This document shows, piece after piece, positions 1-10,961 of a stretch of DNA of 64,000 nucleotides. The notes below the pieces were generated by a model, which made no database searches, was not told where the DNA came from, and worked only from the letters and a program-made list of their open reading frames with translations. This DNA is from Comamonas antarctica (GTDB lineage Bacteria; Pseudomonadota; Gammaproteobacteria; Burkholderiales; Burkholderiaceae_C), in assembly GCF_013363755.1 (NCBI RefSeq), contig NZ_CP054840.1, forward strand, positions 3,589,501 to 3,653,500, in the 5' to 3' direction. A program made the position numbers and the translations under genes. Every line of letters begins with the position of its first letter. The first letter of the stretch is position 1.

Positions 1-1046
1 TGTCGCTGCTGGTGCTGCTGGCCCCGGAGAGGCATTTGCAGGGCGCTGTGATGGCGTCCGACATCGTCCACTACCTGGTGTTTGTCGCGGCCTGCATCGT
101 GCCGCTGTACCATGCCTGGCGCCGCCGCAATCCGCAGGATCTGCTCTATGCCTTGCTGGGCCTGGCATCCATTTCCATCGCGGTGCATGATTTGTATGGC
201 TATCTCAGCAACAACTCCCAAGCCTTTGCGCTGACACCCTATGCCAATCTGATCACCATGATCGTGATCACCGCCGTGCTGGGCTCGCGCATTGCAGCCA
301 GCATGCGCCGTACCGAACGCTTCAATGTGGAACTCACGCAGGCCGTCGAGGACGCCTGCCGGGAACTCGAATCCACGCTGGAAAAGGAACACCGGCTGGA
401 GCTGTCGAATTCCCGGCTGCAGGAGCGGCTGGGGTTCATCCACGATCTGCATGACGGCTTCGGCAGCGCGCTGGTGCGCGCCATTGTCCAGGCCGAGCGC
501 CAGGCCGATGGGCATGCGCAGGCAAACCGCCATATCTCCACGCTCAAATCGCTGCGCGACGACCTGCGCAACGTGATGGACAGCGGCCGCGGCGTCGAGG
601 CCGATACGCCGGCGACCCCGGCCGACTGGCTGGCGCCGACACGCCACCGCTTCTCGACGCTGTTCGATGAGCTGGAAATGGATAGCCATTGGTCCTGCCC
701 GCCCGCATGGCCCATGCCGCCCAGCGTCGCGCTGTGCCTGGAACTGACCCGGTTGCTGGAAGAAGCCCTGTCCAATGTGCTCAAGCACAGCCGCGCAACG
801 GAAGTCGACATCACGCTGGCGGCCAATGCGCAAGGCGCGTTGACGCTGGAAGTGCGTGACAACGGCGTCGGCTTCGAGATGGTTTCGGCCAGCGACGACG
901 CCGGCGGGATTGGCCTGCATTCGATGCGGGCCCGGGTACGCAGGCTGGGCGGCAACCTGCACATCGAATCGCGGCCGGGGCACTCCCTGGTAAGCGCCAG
1001 CCTTTCCCGGCCTGGCGCGGCCCCGCCTGAGGCGGCCCCGCCCTGA
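1..1046 (+). CDS. Sensor histidine kinase, NarL/HisKA_3 type (5' end cut by window)
   Basis: The frame is open to the left edge, so the real start lies outside the window; the GTG at 12 is probably internal. The visible part has about three hydrophobic segments in its first 95 residues, a short coiled-coil-like linker, then a HisKA_3 phosphoacceptor region with the motif FIHDLHDGFGSAL. The ATPase domain follows, with an N-box (EEALSNVLKHS), a G1 box (DNGVGF) and a G2 box (GGIGLHSMRARV). Kinases of this family autophosphorylate the histidine in HDLHDG and pass the phosphate to a LuxR-type response regulator, which would be expected to the left of this window. The stimulus cannot be inferred. 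The gene converges on glmS with only 25 bases between stop codons. Confidence 0.85.
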   Translation, partial: SLLVLLAPERHLQGAVMASDIVHYLVFVAACIVPLYHAWRRRNPQDLLYALLGLASISIAVHDLYGYLSNNSQAFALTPYANLITMIVITAVLGSRIAASMRRTERFNVELTQAVEDACRELESTLEKEHRLELSNSRLQERLGFIHDLHDGFGSALVRAIVQAERQADGHAQANRHISTLKSLRDDLRNVMDSGRGVEADTPATPADWLAPTRHRFSTLFDELEMDSHWSCPPAWPMPPSVALCLELTRLLEEALSNVLKHSRATEVDITLAANAQGALTLEVRDNGVGFEMVSASDDAGGIGLHSMRARVRRLGGNLHIESRPGHSLVSASLSRPGAAPPEAAPP

Positions 1047-1071
1047 TTGGGCTACTGGCCGGTCCCGCAGC

Positions 1072-2979
<1,908 letters not shown>

Positions 2980-3060
2980 GGAATGCTCCTGAAAATTAAG
3001 CCGCAATGCTATGCTGGCCGGAAGGAAATTTCTGATCGTTATCCAACTGAAAATGAACTT

Positions 3061-3096
3061 TAATTTCTCAAAATGCATTCGAAGAAATTAAATTTC
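3061..3096. promoter_or_regulatory. Inverted repeat in the glmS / Lrp-family divergent promoter region
   Basis: The 136-base gap is strikingly AT-rich for this genome. It holds a perfect 8-bp inverted repeat, TAATTTCT (3061-3068) and AGAAATTA (3083-3090), plus a near-palindrome GAAATTAAATTTC at 3084-3096. Lrp/AsnC proteins usually bind AT-rich imperfect palindromes in their own promoters, so this is a reasonable autoregulatory site that might also touch glmS. The role is inferred. Confidence 0.4.
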
Positions 3097-3115
3097 ATTA
3101 ACATCGCTGAAATCA

Positions 3116-3610
3116 ATGATTGACGATACCGATTTGCAACTGCTGGATTTGTTGCAGCGCGACGCCAGCCTGAGTAACCAGGCGCTGGCCGAGCGTGTGA
3201 ACGTTTCGCCGCCCACCTGCCTGCGGCGCGTGCGGCGCCTGCAGGAGGAAGGGATCATCGAGCGCCAGGTAGCGTTCCTGCAGCCCGAGCGGCTTGCCGC
3301 ACTGGTCGGCCATGGTCTCACCGCCTGGGTCGAAGTCACGCTGGACCGACAGGATGCGCAGGCGCTCGAGCGCTTCGAAACGCGCGCCGTGGCCGAGGAT
3401 GCAGTGCAGCAATGCTGGCGCGTCTCACCCGGCCCCGACTTCATGCTGGCCACCTACACCCGCGACATGCCCGAGTATCTGGCGCTGAGCCAGCGGCTGT
3501 TCACTCAGGACAGCAATGTGCGCAACGTGCGCGCCTTCTTCGCCACCAAGCGGGCGAAGTTCGAAACCAGGATCCCGCTGGCGCCCCTGCGCGGGGCGCC
3601 CGGACGCTGA
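3116..3610 (+). CDS. Lrp/AsnC family transcriptional regulator
   Basis: A 164-residue protein with an N-terminal AsnC-type helix-turn-helix (about residues 5-60, including SNQALAERVNVSPPTCLRRV) and a C-terminal RAM/ligand-binding domain (about 70-150). The family acts as dimers or octamers that respond to amino acids. It is transcribed away from glmS. The AT-rich intergenic inverted repeat suggests autoregulation, and control of glmS is possible but unproven. The effector cannot be read from the sequence. Confidence 0.9.
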   Translation: MIDDTDLQLLDLLQRDASLSNQALAERVNVSPPTCLRRVRRLQEEGIIERQVAFLQPERLAALVGHGLTAWVEVTLDRQDAQALERFETRAVAEDAVQQCWRVSPGPDFMLATYTRDMPEYLALSQRLFTQDSNVRNVRAFFATKRAKFETRIPLAPLRGAPGR

Positions 3611-3612
3611 TC

Positions 3613-4404
3613 CTAGGGCGCCGGCGCGGCAGGCCAGTCCACGGCCACCGTGCAACCCTGGCCCGGGGCACTGTGCAGCGAGAGCTGCGCGCCGTGCTGG
3701 CGCGCCACGGTCCGCGCCAGCGCCAGGCCGACGCCGAAACCTTCGAATTCGCTGTCGCGGTGCAAGCGCTGGAACAGCCCGAACGCCTGGGCCGCGCGCG
3801 TGCCGTCGCAGCCCACGCCGTTGTCCTCCACCCGCCAGCGCAGCCCGCCATCGGGCAAGGCCTGGGCCAGCAGGCGGATCTGCGGCGCTGCCTGGCCGCG
3901 GGAAAACTTGAAGGCGTTGTCGAACAGCGCCGCCAGCAGGATGCGCAGCATTTCGCGGTCGGCCTGCAGCATCAGCGGCGCCACGGGCAGCTGCCACTGC
4001 GCCTGCGCCGCCGCAGGTTCGGCGGCCAGCAGCGCGCAGCGTACCTCGCCGGCCAGCTGCGCCAGGTCCAGCGCCTGCACGCGCGCAGGCGTGCGCATCA
4101 GCCGCGCCATCTGCAATACGCCGTCCAGCATGCCGTTCAGCCGGCGCGCGGCCTGGTCCATGACGCCGAGGAATTGCTCGGCATCCTGCGCATCCGCGCC
4201 CTGCAGCCCCGCTCCATGCAGGGTTTCGCGCAGCAGCGGCGAATACGACGTGATGTGGCGCAGCGGCGCACGCAGGTCGTGCGAGAGTGCGCGCAGCCAG
4301 TCCTCCTGGCTGGCGCGCAGCACCGCAAGCTCGCGCTCGCGCTCGGCGAGCAGGGCCAGCGCCTGCGGCAGATCGGCCGGCAGCGGATGCGGCTCGGATG
4401 TCAT
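3613..4404 (-). CDS. Cytosolic sensor-less histidine kinase coupled to glmU
   Basis: The 263-residue product has no membrane segment and no PAS or GAF domain. A short N-terminal heptad-like stretch runs straight into an H-box (ALSHDLRAPLRHI), followed by an N-box (LFDNAFKFS), a G1 box (DNGVGCDG), an F-box (FGLFQRLH) and a G2 box (GFGVGLALARTV). All catalytic motifs are intact, so it should autophosphorylate. Its ATG (4404-4402) overlaps the glmU TGA (4403-4401) as ATGA, which implies translational coupling. The stop lies 2 bases from the stop of the converging Lrp-family gene. No response regulator is adjacent. A start further upstream inside glmU is open but lacks family-like sequence. Confidence 0.85.
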   Translation of the reverse strand: MTSEPHPLPADLPQALALLAERERELAVLRASQEDWLRALSHDLRAPLRHITSYSPLLRETLHGAGLQGADAQDAEQFLGVMDQAARRLNGMLDGVLQMARLMRTPARVQALDLAQLAGEVRCALLAAEPAAAQAQWQLPVAPLMLQADREMLRILLAALFDNAFKFSRGQAAPQIRLLAQALPDGGLRWRVEDNGVGCDGTRAAQAFGLFQRLHRDSEFEGFGVGLALARTVARQHGAQLSLHSAPGQGCTVAVDWPAAPAP

Positions 4405-5837
4405 GATTTCGGAAGCTTGCTCGGCCGCTTCCAGTGGGCGAGGATGGCCTGGCGGCCACGCGCCACTCCCAGCGTGCCTGCGGGCACATCCTTGGCAATG
4501 GTCGACCCGCCACCCACGGTCGCGCCCGCACCCACGGTGACCGGCGCCACCAGCACGCAATTGCTGCCGATGTGCGCATCTGCCTCGATGACCGTGCGGT
4601 GCTTGTTCACGCCGTCATAGTTGGCCGTGATGCTGCCGGCGCCGTAATTCACGCGCTCGCCCACCGTGGCGTCGCCCAGGTAGGCGAGATGGTTGGCCTT
4701 GGCGCCGTCGGCCAGCGTGCTGTTCTTGACCTCGACGAAGTTGCCGATATGCACTTCGCGGCCGAGCCGGGCACCCGGGCGCAGGCGCGCAAACGGCCCG
4801 ATCAGCGCGCCCTCGCCCACCGACACGCCCAGCTTGTCGCCATCGATGTGGGTGTAGGGATGGATGACCGCGCCCGCATCGATGGCGGCATTGGAAATGC
4901 AGCAGTACGCGCCGATCGAGGCGCCGGCGCCAATCGCCACCGTGCCGCTGAAGATGCAGCCGACGTCGATCTCCACGTCCTGTCCGCAGGCCAGCGCGGC
5001 GCGCGCCCCGCTGCGCGCATCGTCGCGCAGGTCGAAACGCGCGGGATCGGCCAGTCGCACGCCCTGCTCCATCAGCGCGTCGGCCTGGCGCAGCTGGTGC
5101 GCGCGCTCGAGCTGCGCCAGCTGCACCGGGCTGTTGACGCCCGCCACCTGCAGCGCGTCTTCGATGCAGTGCGCGACCACGGGCACGCCGTCGGCGACGG
5201 CCATGGCAACGATGTCGGTGAGGTAGTACTCGCCCTGGGCATTGTCATTGGTCAGGCGCGCCAGCCAGCCACGCAGCAGCCGCGCGGGCACGGCCATGAT
5301 GCCGCTGTAGATCTCGTTGATGCGCCGCTGCGCGTCGCTCGCATCCTTGTGCTCGACGATCGCCTGCACCGCGCCATCGGCAGCGCGCACGATGCGGCCG
5401 TAGCCGCTCGGGTCGGGCAGAGCCACGGTCAGCAGCGCCAGCCGCTCGCTGCCCGCAGCGGCCACCAGGTCATGCAAGGTCTGCGCCTGGGTCAGCGGCA
5501 CATCGCCCGAAAGCACCACGGCCACGCCATCGTCCGGCAACAGCGGCGCCGCCTGCTGCACCGCGTGCCCCGTGCCCAGTTGCGGCTCCTGGCGCACGAA
5601 CTTCAGCGCATAGCCTGCGGGTGCGGCCTGCGCCGCGGCCGTGATCGCCTCCTCGACCTGTTGCGCACCATGGCCGGTCACCACCACCGCGCTGCGCGCG
5701 CCCAGTTGCGCGGCCTGGTCGAGCACGTGCTGCAGCAGCGGCCGTCCCGCCAGGCGCTGCAATACCTTGGGAAGGCGGCTTTTCATGCGCGTGCCTTTGC
5801 CCGCGGCCATGATGATGAGGTCCAGTGCTGCTGTCAT
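4401..5837 (-). CDS. glmU: Bifunctional UDP-N-acetylglucosamine pyrophosphorylase / glucosamine-1-phosphate N-acetyltransferase
   Basis: Performs the last two steps to UDP-GlcNAc: acetylation of glucosamine-1-phosphate and uridylyl transfer. The 478-residue protein has an N-terminal nucleotidyltransferase domain with the signature AAGKGTRMKSRLPKVL and the GDVPL metal/nucleotide motif. The C-terminal left-handed beta helix of hexapeptide repeats (from about residue 265) contains the acetyl-CoA site region NYDGVNKHRT. It belongs to the same pathway as glmS, 1.4 kb away. Its stop overlaps the start of a histidine kinase by 4 bases, an unusual partnership. Confidence 0.97.
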   Translation of the reverse strand: MTAALDLIIMAAGKGTRMKSRLPKVLQRLAGRPLLQHVLDQAAQLGARSAVVVTGHGAQQVEEAITAAAQAAPAGYALKFVRQEPQLGTGHAVQQAAPLLPDDGVAVVLSGDVPLTQAQTLHDLVAAAGSERLALLTVALPDPSGYGRIVRAADGAVQAIVEHKDASDAQRRINEIYSGIMAVPARLLRGWLARLTNDNAQGEYYLTDIVAMAVADGVPVVAHCIEDALQVAGVNSPVQLAQLERAHQLRQADALMEQGVRLADPARFDLRDDARSGARAALACGQDVEIDVGCIFSGTVAIGAGASIGAYCCISNAAIDAGAVIHPYTHIDGDKLGVSVGEGALIGPFARLRPGARLGREVHIGNFVEVKNSTLADGAKANHLAYLGDATVGERVNYGAGSITANYDGVNKHRTVIEADAHIGSNCVLVAPVTVGAGATVGGGSTIAKDVPAGTLGVARGRQAILAHWKRPSKLPKS

Positions 5838-6000
5838 TTGATTGCCTGTCGTATATCGGAAGACTGCGCTTTGGAGGCACAGACACAGGGCGAATTATCG
5901 TGCCCCGGCCTTGTGGCGCCCACCACGTTTGCCTCATGCCGGCTGCACGCGGATATCTTTTACATTTCAGCACTACCCATTTGCTGCCTGGAAGCTGCCC

Positions 6001-6975
6001 ATGCCCGCCTCGCCTCCTCCCCCCTCGCCGCCGCTGCGCACGCGCGCCGTGGCTGCGGGCCATCTGCGCGCATTCGTGGCCGCGGCCGAACACCTGAACT
6101 TCCGCGCCGCGGCCGATACGCTGGCGCTCACGCCCTCGGCCGTGAGCCGGCAGATCCAGGCACTCGAAGATGAAGTGGGCGTGGCGCTGTTCCTGCGCCA
6201 CACGCGCGCCGTGGAGCTGACCAGCGCCGGCGTGCATCTGCTGCGCGCCGTGGCGCCCGGGCTCGAGCGCATCGATGCCGCCGTGCGCCAGCTGCGCCAG
6301 ACCGCGGGGCGCAAGAGCGTGGCCATCACCACCTGGGCGAGTTTTGCCGCGATGTGGCTGATTCCGCGGCTCGAAGCCTTTCAGCGCGAGTTTCCCGACA
6401 TCGACATCCGCATCGACACTTCGGACACGGTGATGGACATGGAGACCACCGATGTCGACCTGGCGCTGCGCTACAGCCGCGCGCCCGAGTCGCCTGCGGC
6501 CGAGCGCCTGTTCGGCGAGCAGCTGGCCGTCGTGGCCAGCCCCTGGCTGCTGCGCAGCCAGCCGGCGATCCGCACGCCGGCCGATGCCGCGCGCTTCACG
6601 CTCATCGAAACCGGCGACGCGCAGCGCCTGCCGCAGCTGGCCTGGCTCGGCTGGCAGCGCTGGTTCCATGCGCATGGCTGCGCGCCGCTGCAGCCGCCGC
6701 GCTGGCTCTATTTCAATTACGCCCACCAGATGGCGCAGGCCGCGCTCGCCGGCCAGGGCCTGGCCATTGCGCGCCTGCCCCTGGTGGCCGATGCACTGGC
6801 CAGCGGCGACCTGGTCGAGGTGCTGCCCGCCCACCGCCTCGACTCGCCCCTGGCCTACTGGCTGCTGCCCGGCCCGCGCAGCGCCCCGCGCCCCGAGGTG
6901 CAGGCATTTTGCGAGTGGCTGCGCACCCAGGCGGCGCTGACGCGCGAGGCCATGGGGCTGCCGGAACTCAGCTGA
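6001..6975 (+). CDS. LysR-family transcriptional regulator (GcvA-like)
   Basis: A 324-residue regulator with the winged helix-turn-helix at about residues 20-80 ([23 protein letters not shown]) and a type 2 periplasmic-binding-like effector domain after residue 110. The start at 6001 begins MPASPPPP and gives a normal LysR length; the frame is open upstream, but that part looks non-coding. It is divergent from glmU across about 160 bases. Its stop overlaps the converging tyrS stop by 8 bases. The GcvA-like features are the W..L...Q.F..E.P arrangement and the SDTVMD-type pocket. The target genes are unknown. Confidence 0.88.
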   Translation: MPASPPPPSPPLRTRAVAAGHLRAFVAAAEHLNFRAAADTLALTPSAVSRQIQALEDEVGVALFLRHTRAVELTSAGVHLLRAVAPGLERIDAAVRQLRQTAGRKSVAITTWASFAAMWLIPRLEAFQREFPDIDIRIDTSDTVMDMETTDVDLALRYSRAPESPAAERLFGEQLAVVASPWLLRSQPAIRTPADAARFTLIETGDAQRLPQLAWLGWQRWFHAHGCAPLQPPRWLYFNYAHQMAQAALAGQGLAIARLPLVADALASGDLVEVLPAHRLDSPLAYWLLPGPRSAPRPEVQAFCEWLRTQAALTREAMGLPELS

Positions 6976-8200
6976 GCGTCACCCGCGCGAATTTGCGCTT
7001 GCCCACCTGCACCACCCAGGTGCCGGCGTCGATCTTCAAGCCGCGGTCGCTGACCACCGCACCATCGATGCGCACGCCGCCGCCATCGATCAGGCGGTTG
7101 GCTTCGCTGGTCGAGGGCGCCAGGTTGGCCTGCTTGAGCAGCGCGCCAATGCCCAGCGGCGCGCCGGACAGCTGGACTTCGGGAATCTCGTCGGGCACGC
7201 CGCCCTTGCTGCGGTTGATGAAATCCTGCTCGGCGGCATCGGCCGCGGCGGCCGAGTGGAAGCGCGCGGTGATTTCCTTGGCCAGCATGACCTTCGCGTC
7301 CTTGGGATTGCGCCCGCCCGCGACTTCGGCCTTGAGCGCGGCAATCTCGGCCAGGCTCTTGAACGACAGCAGCGTGTACCAGTCCCACATCAGCGTGTCC
7401 GAGATCGACAGCACCTTGGCGAACATGGTGTTGGCGTCTTCGGTGATGCCGATGTAATTGTTCTTCGACTTCGACATCTTCTCGACGCCGTCGAGGCCCA
7501 CCAGCAGCGGCATGGTGAGCACGCACTGCGGCTCCTGGCCGTATTCCTGCTGCAGGTGGCGGCCCATCAGCAGGTTGAATTTCTGGTCGGTGCCGCCGAG
7601 TTCGAGGTCGGCCTTGAGCGCCACCGAGTCATAGCCCTGCAGCAGCGGGTAGAGGAATTCATGCAGCGAGATCGACTGGCCGCCATGGAAGCGCTTGTGG
7701 AAGTCGTCGCGCTCCATCATGCGCGCCACGGTGTACTTGGCCGACAGCTCGATCATGCCGCGCGCGCCCAGCTGGTCGCACCATTCGCTGTTGTAGCGCA
7801 CCTCGGTGCGTGCCGGGTCGAGCACCATGGCCGCCTGGCGGTAGTAGGTTTCGGCGTTGACCTTGATCTGCTCGGCGGTCAGCGGCGGGCGTGTCGAGTT
7901 GCGTCCCGACGGGTCGCCGATCAGCGTGGTGAAATCGCCGATCAGGAAAATCACCTGGTGGCCCAGATCTTGCAACTGGCGCATCTTGTTGAGGACCACC
8001 GTATGACCGATATGAATATCCGGCGCCGTAGGATCGAGACCGAGCTTCACCCGCAGGGGCACGCCCGTGGCTTCGGAGCGCGCCAGCTTGCGTGTCCACT
8101 CTTCCTGCGGCAGCAGCTCATCGACTCCGCGCAACGTGGTTTCGAGCGCTTGTCCTACGCCATCAGTGACCGGATATGTTGTAACAACAGGTTGATTCAT
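6968..8200 (-). CDS. tyrS: Tyrosyl-tRNA synthetase
   Basis: Class I aminoacyl-tRNA synthetase that charges tRNA-Tyr. The 410-residue protein shows HIGHT (the HIGH motif, about residue 57), KMSKSKN (the KMSKS loop), a Tyr-binding Rossmann core, and a C-terminal S4 RNA-binding domain with GGGVRIDG. The length fits the TyrS2/TyrZ subgroup. The ATG at 8200 begins MNQPVV. The same frame stays open far upstream, but that part lies antisense to the M23 peptidase gene and is not homologous. It is divergent from the peptidase gene. Confidence 0.96.
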   Translation of the reverse strand: MNQPVVTTYPVTDGVGQALETTLRGVDELLPQEEWTRKLARSEATGVPLRVKLGLDPTAPDIHIGHTVVLNKMRQLQDLGHQVIFLIGDFTTLIGDPSGRNSTRPPLTAEQIKVNAETYYRQAAMVLDPARTEVRYNSEWCDQLGARGMIELSAKYTVARMMERDDFHKRFHGGQSISLHEFLYPLLQGYDSVALKADLELGGTDQKFNLLMGRHLQQEYGQEPQCVLTMPLLVGLDGVEKMSKSKNNYIGITEDANTMFAKVLSISDTLMWDWYTLLSFKSLAEIAALKAEVAGGRNPKDAKVMLAKEITARFHSAAAADAAEQDFINRSKGGVPDEIPEVQLSGAPLGIGALLKQANLAPSTSEANRLIDGGGVRIDGAVVSDRGLKIDAGTWVVQVGKRKFARVTLS

Positions 8201-8236
8201 AAGGGTTTTTTTCGATGCCCGGGGAGTGACCCCCGC

Positions 8237-8242
8237 TATAAT
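8237..8242 (+). promoter_or_regulatory. Candidate -10 box between tyrS and the M23 peptidase gene
   Basis: A perfect TATAAT sits in the divergent gap 145 bases before the peptidase start. No good -35 element is found at 16-18 bases, so this is only a candidate; the complementary strand offers a weaker element for tyrS. Confidence 0.3.
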
Positions 8243-8386
8243 TCGTCGCTTATCGCTGTGGCGAATTCTAGTAGGGTCCCCGTATCGGCATGTGCCGAAT
8301 GGCTTCCACCCCCTGGACCGCGCGTCCTGCCACATCTTCTCATGACCGCCCGCCTGACTTGACGCGCACCGACACGGGAACTCATT

Positions 8387-9745
8387 TTGAAATCTGGCCT
8401 GATCCTCGCTGGCACTTCGGTGCTCGCCCAGCTTCGCAATACCCTGCAACGCCACCCCAAGCGTGTCACTGCCGCAGTGGCCGCCGTGCTGCTTTCCGGC
8501 GGTGGCGGCGCCTTTGCCGTGGCCTCGCTCGGTCCTGATCCAGCCGACCTGCCGGTGCGCACCCTGACCCAACAGGTCGCTTCGCTGGCCGACGACACCC
8601 CCCTGGTCGAGCTGACCGAACTGCAGGATTTCGCGCTCTATCGCTCCGACCTGTCGCGCGCCAATGACAGCGCCGAAGCCCTGCTGCAGCGCCTGGGCGT
8701 TGCCGACCCCGAAGCTTCGGCCTACCTGCGCAGCAACGAGCAGGTGCGTCAGAACCTGCTGGCCCGCGGCGGCCGCCTGATCTCTGCCGAAGCCACCAAC
8801 GACCACCAGCTGACGCGACTGACGGCGCGCTGGGCGCCCGACGAAGAAAGCAGCAAGTTCCAGCGCCTGGTCGTCGAGCGCCAGGGCAAGGGTTTCGTGA
8901 CGCGCCTGGAAACCGGCGACCTGGTGGCCAACCAGCGCCTCGCCGGCGGCACCATCCAGAGTTCGCTGTTTGCCGCCACCGATGCGTCCAACATTCCCGA
9001 CTCCGTGGCATCGCAACTGGCCGAGGTGTTCAACGGCAAGATCGATTTCCGCCGCTCGCTGCGCAAGAACGACCGCTTCACGCTGGTCTATGAAACGCTC
9101 GAAGCCGATGGCGAACCGCTGCGCAGCGGCCGCCTGCTGAGCGCCGAATTCAACAACAACGGCAGCATTCACCAGGCCATGTGGTTCCAGGAACCCGGCA
9201 CCAAGGGCGCGTACTACGGCCTCGACGGCTCAAGCCTGGAGCGCTCCTACCTGTCGGCACCGCTCGCGTTCTCGCGCGTCAGCAGCGGTTTTGCCATGCG
9301 CTTCCACCCGATCCAGAAGACCTGGCGCGCGCATGCGGGCACCGACTTCGCCGCGCCCACGGGCACGGCAGTGCGCACCGTGGCCGATGGCGTCGTCGAA
9401 TTCGCCGGCGTGCAAAACGGCTATGGCAACGTGATCTTCGTCAAGCACCCCGACAACAACGTCACGGTCTACGCCCACCTGAGCCGCATCGATGTGCGCC
9501 GCGGTGCCAGCGTCGCGCAGGGCACAACCCTGGGCGCCGTGGGCTCGACCGGCTGGGCGACCGGCCCGCACCTGCACTTCGAAGTGCGCGTCAACGGCAA
9601 GGCCCAGGACCCCATGACCGTCATCGGCCAGGCCCAAGCGGCCCGCCCGGTTTCGGCTGCAGCCCGCGCCAGCTTCAACCGCCAGGCCGCGCAGATGCGC
9701 CTTGCGCTCGAATCCGCCCAGCAGACCCTGGCCAGCGCCGAATAA
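8387..9745 (+). CDS. M23 family metallopeptidase (LytM/MepM-like, peptidoglycan)
   Basis: The 452-residue protein has one N-terminal membrane/signal segment (about residues 27-47), an opacity-associated/LysM-like middle region, and a C-terminal LytM zinc-peptidase domain. The first zinc ligand motif is HAGTDFAAP and the HLHFE motif supplies the last histidine. It should act in the periplasm, cutting peptide crosslinks or activating amidases during cell elongation or division. The start is a TTG at 8387; no in-frame ATG precedes it near a ribosome site. A strong terminator follows, and anmK, another cell-wall gene, comes next. Confidence 0.9.
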   Translation: MKSGLILAGTSVLAQLRNTLQRHPKRVTAAVAAVLLSGGGGAFAVASLGPDPADLPVRTLTQQVASLADDTPLVELTELQDFALYRSDLSRANDSAEALLQRLGVADPEASAYLRSNEQVRQNLLARGGRLISAEATNDHQLTRLTARWAPDEESSKFQRLVVERQGKGFVTRLETGDLVANQRLAGGTIQSSLFAATDASNIPDSVASQLAEVFNGKIDFRRSLRKNDRFTLVYETLEADGEPLRSGRLLSAEFNNNGSIHQAMWFQEPGTKGAYYGLDGSSLERSYLSAPLAFSRVSSGFAMRFHPIQKTWRAHAGTDFAAPTGTAVRTVADGVVEFAGVQNGYGNVIFVKHPDNNVTVYAHLSRIDVRRGASVAQGTTLGAVGSTGWATGPHLHFEVRVNGKAQDPMTVIGQAQAARPVSAAARASFNRQAAQMRLALESAQQTLASAE

Positions 9746-9766
9746 ACTGCCGCCCGCTTCTGCCCG

Positions 9767-9792
9767 AAAAGCCGCTGCCCAGCGGCTTTTTT
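9767..9792 (+). terminator. Rho-independent terminator after the M23 peptidase gene
   Basis: The stem AAAAGCCGCT/AGCGGCTTTT with loop GCCC is followed by a run of six T, starting 22 bases after the stop codon. Confidence 0.85.
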
Positions 9793-9830
9793 CATGCCTG
9801 TCCCGATGTCCTGCCGCTACCATTGCCTGC

Positions 9831-10958
9831 ATGCCTGCTGCCTCCACCACTCCTGATCTGTATATCGGCCTGATGTCGGGCACCTCGCTGGATGGCGTCG
9901 ACGGGGTGCTGGTTGATTTCCAGGGCCGCTTGAAGGTATTGCAGCATGCGAGCTGCGGCTTCGATGTCGGACTGCGCGCCGAGCTCCTGGCACTCAATGC
10001 GCCGTGCGACAACGAGTTGCACCGCGCAGCGCTGGCCGCCAACGCGCTCGTGGGCTGCTATGCGCAGGTCGTGCAACGGCTGCTCGAGCGCTCGGGTCTG
10101 CCGGCCAGCGCGGTGCGTGCCGTGGGCGCGCATGGACAAACCGTGCGCCACCGCCCGCAGATGTTCGGCGGCACCGGCTACACGCTGCAGCTCAACAACC
10201 CGGCGCTGCTGGCCGAACGCTGCGGCATCTGCGTCGTTGCCGATTTCCGCAGCCGCGACGTGGCCGCGGGCGGCCAGGGCGCGCCGCTGGTACCGGCCTT
10301 CCACCAGAGCGTGTTCGGCCATACCGGACAGACGCTGCTGGTGCTCAATATCGGCGGCATCTCCAACCTGAGCGTGCTGGCGGCCGATGGCGCCGTGGGC
10401 GGCTTCGACTGCGGCCCGGGCAATGCGCTGATGGATGCCTGGTGCCAGCGCCACACGGGCCAGGCCTATGACGACAACGGCGCCTGGGCCGCGAGCGGCA
10501 AGGTGCTGCCGGCGCTGCTGCAGCGGCTGCTGGACGAACCCTTCCTGCAGCAGTTGCCGCCCAAGAGCACGGGCCGCGATCTTTTCAGCGCGCGCTGGCT
10601 GCAGGAGCAGCTGGCCGGCCTGCCATCCGGCACGCGCGCCGAGGACGTACAGGCCACGCTGACCGAGTTCACGGCGCGCGCCTGCGCCGACGCTGCCGGG
10701 CGCTGGGGCATGGGCGCGCAGCAACTGCTGGTCTGCGGCGGCGGCGCGCTCAACGGATACCTGCTGTCACGGCTTGCGGCGCTGCTGCCCGGGGTCGACG
10801 TGCAGACGACCAGCGCGGCCGGCCTGCCGCCACTGCAGGTCGAAGCCGCGGCCTTTGCCTGGCTTGCGCGCCAGACCCTGCTGGGCCTGCCCGGCAACCT
10901 GGCCCGCGTGACCGGTGCCCACGGACCGCGCGTGCTGGGCGCGATTTACCCCGCCTGA
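9831..10958 (+). CDS. anmK: Anhydro-N-acetylmuramic acid kinase
   Basis: Phosphorylates and opens 1,6-anhydro-MurNAc to MurNAc-6-phosphate in peptidoglycan recycling. The 375-residue product begins with a phosphate-binding motif typical of the family (LYIGLMSGTSLDGVDGVL). It also shows GAHGQTVRHRP, NIGGISNLSVL, and GGGALNGYLL near the C terminus (ASKHA fold). The ATG at 9831 directly precedes this motif; the frame upstream is the terminator region. The end abuts the convergent DHA2 transporter gene by 3 bases. Its position beside an M23 peptidase fits a cell-wall turnover context. Confidence 0.96.
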   Translation: MPAASTTPDLYIGLMSGTSLDGVDGVLVDFQGRLKVLQHASCGFDVGLRAELLALNAPCDNELHRAALAANALVGCYAQVVQRLLERSGLPASAVRAVGAHGQTVRHRPQMFGGTGYTLQLNNPALLAERCGICVVADFRSRDVAAGGQGAPLVPAFHQSVFGHTGQTLLVLNIGGISNLSVLAADGAVGGFDCGPGNALMDAWCQRHTGQAYDDNGAWAASGKVLPALLQRLLDEPFLQQLPPKSTGRDLFSARWLQEQLAGLPSGTRAEDVQATLTEFTARACADAAGRWGMGAQQLLVCGGGALNGYLLSRLAALLPGVDVQTTSAAGLPPLQVEAAAFAWLARQTLLGLPGNLARVTGAHGPRVLGAIYPA

Positions 10959-10961
10959 GGC

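Noticed and set aside
8237..8242. A firm promoter call for the M23 peptidase gene
   Set aside because: TATAAT is perfect, but no -35 match at a suitable distance was found and the start would be far upstream. It is kept as a low-confidence candidate only.
6968..9172. A 734-codon frame that would fuse extra sequence to TyrS
   Set aside because: The first part is antisense to the M23 peptidase gene and has no homology; TyrS of normal length starts at 8200.
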